A stretch of DNA of 7,025 bases from Lachnospiraceae bacterium (GTDB taxonomy: Bacteria; Bacillota; Clostridia; Lachnospirales; Lachnospiraceae), in contig VSNE01000139.1 in the NCBI GenBank assembly GCA_009774155.1, positions 1-7,025 of the forward strand, read 5' to 3'. The translations under genes were made by a program, and so were the position numbers. How positions within the stretch are numbered: position 1 is the stretch's first letter; the number at the start of each line of letters is the position of its first letter. Shown piece by piece: positions 1 to 4,739 of this stretch. The notes under the pieces were generated by a model. It saw nothing but the letters and a program-made list of their open reading frames with translations. It was not told the DNA's origin and ran no database searches.

Positions 1-41
1 TATCTATTTTATGCAATATATTTTTATAAAAAATCTTTTTT

Positions 42-59
42 TATGTATAATTTTACACT
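42..59. promoter_or_regulatory. Possible ArgR (ARG-box-like) operator upstream of argG
   Basis: The 18-bp site contains a perfect inverted repeat TGTA-N6-TACA (44-47 and 54-57) around an AT-only centre. It agrees with the relaxed ARG-box pattern TNTGNATWWWWATNCANA at all but two positions, and has three mismatches to the stricter E. coli form. It abuts the -35 box of the argG promoter. Weaker partial matches lie at 10-27 and 80-97, the latter over the -10 box. Known: ArgR hexamers bind paired or spaced ARG boxes and repress arginine biosynthesis genes. Inferred: arginine repression of argG. TGTA/TACA palindromes are used by other regulators too, so the assignment rests mainly on the neighbouring gene. 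Confidence 0.35.
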
Positions 60-87
60 TGCATTACTTGGAAAGTTGTTGTATAGT
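59..87 (+). promoter_or_regulatory. Sigma-A type promoter of argG
   Basis: The -35 box is TTGCAT (59-64), then a 17-nt spacer, then the -10 box TATAGT (82-87). The -10 matches five of six consensus bases and the -35 matches the important TTG. Transcription should begin near 94, giving a leader of about 48 nt with the Shine-Dalgarno site at its end. This start lies downstream of the in-frame ATGs at 43 and 91, which supports the argG start at 142. Confidence 0.6.
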
Positions 88-128
88 ATTATGCAGTTGA
101 GAATGAACAAACAGCTATACATACATAT

Positions 129-134
129 GGAGGA
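129..134 (+). promoter_or_regulatory. Ribosome binding site deciding the argG start
   Basis: GGAGGA lies 7 nt before the ATG at 142. The reading frame is open back to an ATG at 43, but none of the upstream in-frame ATGs (43, 91, 103, 127) has such a site at proper spacing, and the ATG at 136 is too close to it. Confidence 0.85.
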
Positions 135-141
135 AATGGAC

Positions 142-1359
142 ATGAAAGAAAAAGTAATTCTGGCTTATTCCGGCGGACTGGATACCACCGCTATCATTCC
201 CTGGTTAAAGGAAAATTTTGATTATGAGGTTATTTGCTGCTGTATTGACTGCGGACAGGGCAGCGAACTGGACGGACTGGAGGAGAGAACCAAATTATCT
301 GGCGCTGCGAAATTGTATATTGAAGATATTGTAGATGAATTTGCGGACGATTACATTATGCCGTGTGTACAGGCAGGCGCTGTTTATGAAAACAAATATT
401 TACTCGGAACCTCTATGGCGCGTCCGGTCATCGCCAAGAGACTGGTAGAGATTGCAAGAAAGGAAGGAGCCTCCGCAATCTGCCACGGCGCCACCGGCAA
501 GGGCAATGACCAGATCCGTTTTGAGCTCAGCATCAAGGCTCTGGCTCCGGATCTGAAAATTATTGCTCCGTGGAGAATGACCGATGTATGGACCATGCAG
601 TCCCGTGAAGATGAGATCGCATACTGCAAGCAGCACGGTATTGACCTTCCCTTTGATCACAGCCACAGCTACAGCCGCGACCGCAACCTGTGGCACATCA
701 GCCATGAAGGTCTGGAGCTGGAGGACCCGGCCAGCGAACCGAACTATGATCACATGCTTGTTCTGGGCGTAACCCCTGAGAAGGCTCCGGATGAGGGCGA
801 GTATGTGACTATGACCTTTGAAAAAGGAATCCCCACTTCCGTGAACGGCAAACAGATGAAGGTTTCCGATATTATCAGGGAGCTGAACACCCTTGGAGGA
901 AAGCATGGCATCGGCATTGTGGATATTGTAGAGAACCGCGTTGTCGGTATGAAATCCCGCGGTGTATATGAAACTCCCGGAGGTACAATCCTGATGGAAG
1001 CGCACTCGCAGCTTGAGGAGCTGGTTCTTGACCGGGCAACTATGGAGGTCAAAAAGGATATGGGCAATAAGATGGCCCAGATTGTATATGAAGGCAAATG
1101 GTTCACTCCTCTGCGCGAAGCAGTGCAGGCATTTGTGACCAGCACCCAGGAATATGTAACCGGAGAGGTAAAGTTCAAGCTTTATAAAGGCAATATCATC
1201 AAAGCAGGAACCACTTCGCCATACAGCCTCTACAGTGAGTCTCTCGCATCCTTTACTACCGGCGACCTGTATGATCACCATGATGCAAGCGGATTTATTA
1301 CCCTGTTCGGACTGCCTCTGAAGGTTCGGGCTATCAAAATGGCAGAAGCCCAAAAATAA
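142..1359 (+). CDS. argG: Argininosuccinate synthase (EC 6.3.4.5)
   Basis: This cytosolic enzyme joins citrulline and aspartate using ATP to give argininosuccinate, AMP and pyrophosphate, the penultimate step of arginine synthesis. At 405 residues it has the normal family length. The nucleotide-binding PP-loop is AYSGGLDTT (residues 8-16; many homologues have DTS). The conserved GATGKGNDQIRFE block is at 116-128, SYSRDRNLWHISHEG at 176-190, and EDP follows at 194-196. The carboxy-terminal half keeps the family pattern including GRGVYETPGG-like residues (here SRGVYETPGG). The start at 142 is chosen from the ribosome binding site 7 nt upstream and from removal of a non-conserved 33-residue extension. 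No argH follows; the gene stands alone and ends in a terminator 5 nt after its stop codon. The partner genes of arginine synthesis must lie elsewhere or left of the window. Confidence 0.97.
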   Translation: MKEKVILAYSGGLDTTAIIPWLKENFDYEVICCCIDCGQGSELDGLEERTKLSGAAKLYIEDIVDEFADDYIMPCVQAGAVYENKYLLGTSMARPVIAKRLVEIARKEGASAICHGATGKGNDQIRFELSIKALAPDLKIIAPWRMTDVWTMQSREDEIAYCKQHGIDLPFDHSHSYSRDRNLWHISHEGLELEDPASEPNYDHMLVLGVTPEKAPDEGEYVTMTFEKGIPTSVNGKQMKVSDIIRELNTLGGKHGIGIVDIVENRVVGMKSRGVYETPGGTILMEAHSQLEELVLDRATMEVKKDMGNKMAQIVYEGKWFTPLREAVQAFVTSTQEYVTGEVKFKLYKGNIIKAGTTSPYSLYSESLASFTTGDLYDHHDASGFITLFGLPLKVRAIKMAEAQK

Positions 1360-1363
1360 AAAC

Positions 1364-1421
1364 ATCCCCATAGGAATCAGCATCCGACAGATACGGAGCA
1401 TTCCTATGGGGATATTTTTTT
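1364..1421. terminator. Bidirectional Rho-independent terminator between argG and the convergent small gene
   Basis: A perfect 14-bp stem pairs 1364-1377 with 1400-1413. The loop can fold further: GC 1380-1381 with 1398-1399, and TCCG 1383-1386 with CGGA 1394-1397. Rightward, seven T residues follow (1415-1421), as expected for ending argG. On the opposite strand the other arm is followed by the complement of the A-rich run 1352-1362, so the element should also end the leftward gene whose stop codon is at 1423-1425. It starts 5 nt after the argG stop and serves both genes. Confidence 0.92.
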
Positions 1422-1422
1422 C

Positions 1423-1665
1423 TTACTCTTCAGGCGACAGGGATGCGAAATAATCCTCCAGCGCTGATATATCAGCCGTCACCGGCTTGTTATTCTGTTT
1501 CTTCTGGTAAGTGTCCGCTGCCGAATATCCGAACCAGACCACAAGGGTCAGCGCCACTAATGCACTGCATATTCTGGCAATCAAAGCATTCCTCTTTTTC
1601 TTTGCCTGAATGGCTTTACGATTCCTTTTTTGTTCCTTATAGCGGTCAACCTTTTCCTGACTCAT
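1423..1665 (-). CDS. Small single-pass membrane protein, function unknown
   Basis: This is an 80-residue protein. Residues 1-26 are rich in Lys and Arg (RYKEQKRNRK, then AKKKRN). One hydrophobic segment follows at about 27-49, ending in VVWFGYSA, then a short polar tail with an acidic end (LSPEE). By the positive-inside rule the amino terminus should be cytoplasmic and the tail outside; the hydrophobic stretch looks like an anchor with no cleavage site. AAGGAG lies 9 nt before the ATG, and a good promoter sits upstream, so the gene looks real. I recall similar unnamed proteins starting MSQEKV in Lachnospiraceae, but know no function. It faces argG across a shared terminator and shows no functional link to either neighbour. 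Confidence 0.85.
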   Translation of the reverse strand: MSQEKVDRYKEQKRNRKAIQAKKKRNALIARICSALVALTLVVWFGYSAADTYQKKQNNKPVTADISALEDYFASLSPEE

Positions 1666-1746
1666 AAGTTATCTCTCCTTTTCCCTTTACAGTGTATGTC
1701 TAATCCGTTTTTTATCAGCCTGTGCACTGCCCGTTACTACGGAGAC

Positions 1747-1774
1747 ATTATACCACATTTCTGCAGATTTTCCA
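1747..1774 (-). promoter_or_regulatory. Extended -10 promoter for the small membrane protein gene
   Basis: Read leftward, a perfect TATAAT (1747-1752) is preceded by TG one base away (extended -10). A 16-nt spacer leads to TGGAAA (1769-1774), four of six matches to the -35 consensus. The start would be near 1740, with a leader of about 75 nt ending in the AAGGAG site. This lets the gene be expressed independently of degV, whose stop codon lies about 30 bp upstream. Confidence 0.6.
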
Positions 1775-1801
1775 TGCTTTTTTGCGGCTCCCGCCATATA
1801 C

Positions 1802-2641
1802 CTAAATAACCATGATAATTCCTCCCTCAGCCGCATACAGGGTGCTGACGCCCGATGTCTCCAAAATCAGAATATCCTTCACCTTCAGAAGCTTCTGAAT
1901 CTCTTCTTTCACATATTCCGCCCGTTCCCGGTTATTGCAGTGGCACAGAGCCAGCACCTTCTCTTCAGGGTTCTTCGTCTCTGCCGCCATAGTCTCCACC
2001 ATCTTACGGAGCGCTTTATGCATCCCTCTCGCCTGACCAAGCTGAATAATCACCCCCTGGTCCGTTGCTCCCATAACCGGCTTGATATTCAGCGCGGATG
2101 CCACAAATGCTTTCACAGCGCTCAGACGTCCGTTCTTTCTGAGATTCTCCAGATTCTCCAGCACAAAATACGTATGCATCTCCAGGGCAAACCGCTCCAC
2201 CGCCTTTACAATTTCTTCAAAATCCATCCCGGACTCTTCATATTCCTGAATCTTCTGCGCAATTCTCATCTCTCCGACCGATGCGGAGCAGGAGTTAAAT
2301 ACATGGATCTTTGCATCCGGATGATCCTCCAGATACAGATTCCGTCCAAGTACCGCACTGTTATAAGAACCGCTCAGCTCCGCAGAAAGTGTAACCGCAT
2401 ACAAATGCTCTGCACCGCAGTCAAATGCCTCCCGATATGACTCAGGGGAAGGGCAGCTTGATTTCGGACAGTTGGGGCTGGCATTCATCTTCTTAATAAA
2501 ATCCAGCCGGGGGAACGACTCATCATCAACAAACTGTTCTCCGTCAATATAGAGGTGAAGCGCCGCATGGACAAAATGAGAGTCCCTTTTCATCTCCTCT
2601 GTAAATTCTCCGCAGCTGTCTACAACAATTCTATAACTCAT
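1802..2641 (-). CDS. DegV family protein (fatty-acid-binding, FakB-like)
   Basis: This 279-residue protein has normal DegV length. Known: DegV/FakB proteins bind a fatty acid and present it to the kinase FakA for phosphorylation, allowing exogenous fatty acids into phospholipid. Visible landmarks are IVVDSCGE (5-12), the loop SSCPSPESYREAF (61-73), LSAELSGSYNSA (85-96), NSCSASVGE (116-124), and YFVLENLENLRKNGRLS (158-174), followed by LNIKPV (184-189). Odd: the end reads GVSTLYAAEGG (264-274) where fatty-acid-binding FakB proteins have a GxHxGPG-like motif with a carboxylate-binding His. Several DegV paralogues are usual in Clostridia, and this one may have another ligand. The ribosome binding site is modest (AGGA, 10 nt from the ATG). 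No fakA or lipid gene is adjacent. The family call is firm; the ligand is not. Confidence 0.93.
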   Translation of the reverse strand: MSYRIVVDSCGEFTEEMKRDSHFVHAALHLYIDGEQFVDDESFPRLDFIKKMNASPNCPKSSCPSPESYREAFDCGAEHLYAVTLSAELSGSYNSAVLGRNLYLEDHPDAKIHVFNSCSASVGEMRIAQKIQEYEESGMDFEEIVKAVERFALEMHTYFVLENLENLRKNGRLSAVKAFVASALNIKPVMGATDQGVIIQLGQARGMHKALRKMVETMAAETKNPEEKVLALCHCNNRERAEYVKEEIQKLLKVKDILILETSGVSTLYAAEGGIIMVI

Positions 2642-2717
2642 ATCCGTACCATCCTTTAAATACTGTTCTGCTTTTCATTTCCGCCTGTCTCCATGACATA
2701 GTTTTAAATACTACTTT

Positions 2718-2746
2718 ATATTATCATAACACGAGACCATATGCAA
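2718..2746 (-). promoter_or_regulatory. Probable promoter of the degV-family gene
   Basis: Read leftward: TTGCAT (2741-2746), a 17-nt spacer, then TAATAT (2718-2723) preceded by TG at the extended -10 position. An alternative promoter lies further up: TATAAT (2767-2772), 17 nt from a poor TGTAAA, inside a 4-bp hairpin formed by TCCG and CGGA (2762-2776). The sequence does not decide between them. The 149-bp gap to the M18 gene contains no clear terminator, so some readthrough from it is possible. Confidence 0.4.
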
Positions 2747-2790
2747 GAGTCTACTTAAGTTTCCGCATTATACGGATAAAGCCTCCCGTT

Positions 2791-4080
2791 TTACAGCATG
2801 TAGTATGCCCCTATCATATCCGCCAGAGCACACTCATCCTTCACACCCATCAATTCCCGGGCGGAATGCATGGCAAGAATCGGAATCCCCACATCCACGG
2901 TCGGTACAGGAACCATGGCGGAGGCAATGGAGCCAAGAGTGCTGCCTGCCGTTCCGTCTGAACGGTTAAAAAACTTTGTATAGGGAATTTTCTCCTGCAT
3001 GCAAAGCTGCTGGATCACTGCCACGGCTCTGCTGTCCGTAGCATAGGACTGACTGCACGCTTCCTTGATGCAGAAGCCGCAATTCAGCACGCTGTGGTTT
3101 GTCGGGTCCATTTTCTCCGGATAATTAGGATGAAATGCATGTCCCACATCCACAGACAGGAGCATGCTTTCCTGAAGCCCCTGAAGAAATTCCTCCCGGC
3201 TCCCGGAGAGTCCGATACAGATCTTCTCCAGCACCATGGATAAAAGCATGGAGCCCGCTCCCTGCTTCGTCCTGCTGCCAATCTCTTCATGGTCAAAAAA
3301 AGCCGCCGCACAGATGCCGTCCGCATTTCCCTTTGTCATGCCGGCTGCGATTGCCTGTACTCCGGAAAGATTATCAATTCTGGGAGCAGAAAGAAATTCC
3401 TCCTTAAGTCCCACAGGCTCCGGCGTATCTTTATTGTACAATCCAAGCTCATAGTCCAGAATTTCCTCCGGCCCCACATTCAGACGCTCCGCCAGCAGCT
3501 CCCTCAGATAAGCTTTGGGCAGTCTCTCACCCGCAATTCCGGCCACAGGGAGCAAATCCTTCTGTCGGTTTAATTCCACTCCTTTATTAACCTCCCTGTT
3601 CAAATGAACAGCCAGATTCGGAATGATGAACAACGGCTTTTCCAAATCCACGAGAACTGTATGAGGCTTAAACGGCTCACTGCTCTTCAACGCTATCCTG
3701 CCTGCTGCCGATAAAGGCCGATCCATCCATGTATTCAGAATCGGCCCCCCATAGACCTCTGTATTCAACTGCGCATATCCGTTTTTTTCCATTTCCGCAT
3801 TCTGTTTAATCCGAAAGCCCGGAAAATCGGTATGGGCCGCCGCTATCCGAAAGCCCTCCGTCACCTTTGCATTTTCTCCTATAGAAAAAGCGATAAGGGA
3901 GGACTCCTGCTGCTCCACATAATATTTTCCGCCCCGCCTGAGATGCCATGGACAGTTCATGGACAAAGACTCATATCCTGCTTCCCGGAACTGCCTCTTT
4001 ACCCTGGCTGTCACATGATAAGGGGATGTCCCTTCTCTGATCAGTTCCTTTAATTGCTCTACAACTCCAAATTTTTCCAT
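2791..4080 (-). CDS. M18 family zinc aminopeptidase (aspartyl aminopeptidase family)
   Basis: This 429-residue cytosolic metallopeptidase removes amino-terminal residues, typically acidic ones in characterised M18 members. All expected metal and catalytic residues of the co-catalytic dizinc site are visible: His83 and Asp85 in AAHTDFPGF, bridging Asp236 in PRIDNLSG, the Glu pair 265-266 in FFDHEEIGS, Asp311 in SVDVGHAFHPN, and His405 in AMHSARE. The STLGSIAS and VPTVDVGIPILAMHS blocks near the end are also typical. The length fits the family. The start is fixed by GGAGGA 8 nt before the ATG. Similar clostridial proteins are often annotated apeA or apeB, but I cannot choose a symbol. The gene is divergent from the DUF5721-like gene and shares its promoter region. 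Its role is likely peptide recycling; substrate preference is inferred from the family only. Confidence 0.95.
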   Translation of the reverse strand: MEKFGVVEQLKELIREGTSPYHVTARVKRQFREAGYESLSMNCPWHLRRGGKYYVEQQESSLIAFSIGENAKVTEGFRIAAAHTDFPGFRIKQNAEMEKNGYAQLNTEVYGGPILNTWMDRPLSAAGRIALKSSEPFKPHTVLVDLEKPLFIIPNLAVHLNREVNKGVELNRQKDLLPVAGIAGERLPKAYLRELLAERLNVGPEEILDYELGLYNKDTPEPVGLKEEFLSAPRIDNLSGVQAIAAGMTKGNADGICAAAFFDHEEIGSRTKQGAGSMLLSMVLEKICIGLSGSREEFLQGLQESMLLSVDVGHAFHPNYPEKMDPTNHSVLNCGFCIKEACSQSYATDSRAVAVIQQLCMQEKIPYTKFFNRSDGTAGSTLGSIASAMVPVPTVDVGIPILAMHSARELMGVKDECALADMIGAYYML

Positions 4081-4110
4081 ACAATATTTCCTCCAAAATT
4101 TTCCGTTTAC

Positions 4111-4139
4111 AGTATAGCAAACTGCCGCCTTTTCTTCTA
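4111..4139 (-). promoter_or_regulatory. Extended -10 promoter of the M18 peptidase gene
   Basis: Read leftward, TATACT (4111-4116) is preceded by TG at the extended position, 17 nt from a weak TAGAAG (4134-4139). The start would be near 4104, leaving a leader of about 24 nt that carries GGAGGA. The -35 box overlaps the -10 box of the divergent promoter by two bases. The -10 lies in an imperfect palindrome at 4105-4122 (GTTTAC at one end, GCAAAC at the other), which could be an operator, though this is speculative. Confidence 0.5.
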
Positions 4140-4143
4140 TAAT
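4115..4143 (+). promoter_or_regulatory. Promoter of the DUF5721-like gene
   Basis: Read rightward, a perfect TATAAT (4138-4143) lies 17 nt after a weak TAGCAA (4115-4120). The start would be near 4150, giving a leader of about 27 nt. The -35 box overlaps the -10 box of the leftward M18 promoter by two bases, so RNA polymerase probably cannot occupy both at once. Confidence 0.5.
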
Positions 4144-4176
4144 AAAACAAGAAAATTGAAAATAAAGAGGTATCCC

Positions 4177-4674
4177 ATGATTGCATTACAGATTGCCGAC
4201 ATCAAAACCTTTATGAAGAAACTGCTCCTAAGCCAGACCTTTGACCGTTTTCTTCTCTTAGAAGGAAGTATTACCACTTTTAATACATTTCATATCGACG
4301 GAAGACTGCAAAAATCCTATTATACGCAGGAGGAGCAGGAGCGAACCAAAGAGCGCTCTCTCTCTCTCTGGGAGGAGGTGCGTCCTTTCTGCCTGGAACT
4401 GATTAAAGGGAAGAAAACTCCTCTGGCATTTTGCTTCACCTTACAGCTGTCCGCTTCCAATACAGAAAGACTGCTGGCACAGACCGGAGTCCGTATTCCG
4501 CCGGAACAGATACAGGGTCTTTATATCCATCTGCGCTATGACGGGCGCAGGCTTTCCTGCGCTACCGGAGCTTCCCTGACATTTTTTACTTTAGAGAAAA
4601 AACTGGACCATGCCTGGGATGACATGGTCCAGAAATATTTCCGTCAGGAAGAAATTCCCTTTGAAGTTCTTTAA
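4177..4674 (+). CDS. DUF5721-like protein, function unknown
   Basis: This is a 165-residue soluble protein with no signal peptide or membrane segment. I recognise it, from memory, as like the DUF5721 family of Lachnospiraceae. Family-like blocks are TTFNTFHIDGRL (33-44), LWEEVRPFCLELIKGKKTPL (64-83), an LSASNTERLL segment (91-100), CATGASLTFFTLEKKLDHAWDD (128-149) and YFRQEEIPFE (154-163). No catalytic motif is evident, and no function should be assigned. The frame is open back to an ATG at 4054, but that would overlap the M18 start and lie upstream of the promoter. The ATG at 4177 has AAAGAGG (4164-4170) 6 nt before it, and the protein begins with the conserved-looking MIALQIADIKTFM. A (CT)7 run encodes residues 61-64. 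The gene is convergent with htpG, 65 bp apart. Confidence 0.85.
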   Translation: MIALQIADIKTFMKKLLLSQTFDRFLLLEGSITTFNTFHIDGRLQKSYYTQEEQERTKERSLSLWEEVRPFCLELIKGKKTPLAFCFTLQLSASNTERLLAQTGVRIPPEQIQGLYIHLRYDGRRLSCATGASLTFFTLEKKLDHAWDDMVQKYFRQEEIPFEVL

Positions 4675-4691
4675 TGAAGCTGTTTAAATTT

Positions 4692-4714
4692 GCAGCCGTC
4701 TAAAACGAAGCTGC
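4692..4714. other. Hairpin between the convergent DUF5721-like and htpG genes
   Basis: GCAGC (4692-4696) pairs with GCTGC (4710-4714), and CG (4697-4698) can pair with CG (4706-4707), leaving two bulged A residues. It is near-symmetrical, so it folds on both strands, but neither side has a proper T tract: rightward it is followed by CTGTACACG, leftward by AAATTTAAAC. A second weak stem rightward (GCCTG 4713-4717 with CGGGC 4724-4728) precedes a T-rich stretch (4732-4745). One or both may help end the two convergent transcripts, but this is not a clear Rho-independent terminator. Confidence 0.35.
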
Positions 4715-4739
4715 CTGTACACGCGGGCACGCTTTCATT

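Noticed and set aside
43..141. A 33-residue upstream extension of argG
   Set aside because: The promoter at 59-87 would start RNA after the ATGs at 43 and 91, no ribosome binding site serves them, and the extension is not part of the family.
400..1401. A 333-codon open frame antisense to argG
   Set aside because: It lies wholly opposite a well-conserved gene, begins inside the terminator, lacks a ribosome binding site and encodes no recognisable domain. It is a codon-bias shadow.
1784..1794. Small hairpin GCGG-CTC-CCGC just after the degV stop, considered as its terminator
   Set aside because: Only 4 bp, and the six-T run lies on the wrong side for the leftward transcript, which would read A residues after the stem.
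2762..2776. TCCG/CGGA hairpin after the M18 stop, considered as a terminator
   Set aside because: Four base pairs with no T tract after it; it also contains a possible -10 box.
3084..3573. Overlapping small frames within the M18 gene on both strands
   Set aside because: All lie in alternative frames of an intact conserved gene with compositionally biased, low-quality translations.
4054..4176. Upstream start of the DUF5721-like gene at 4054
   Set aside because: It would overlap the M18 start and span the promoter; the residues are low quality and a good ribosome binding site precedes 4177.
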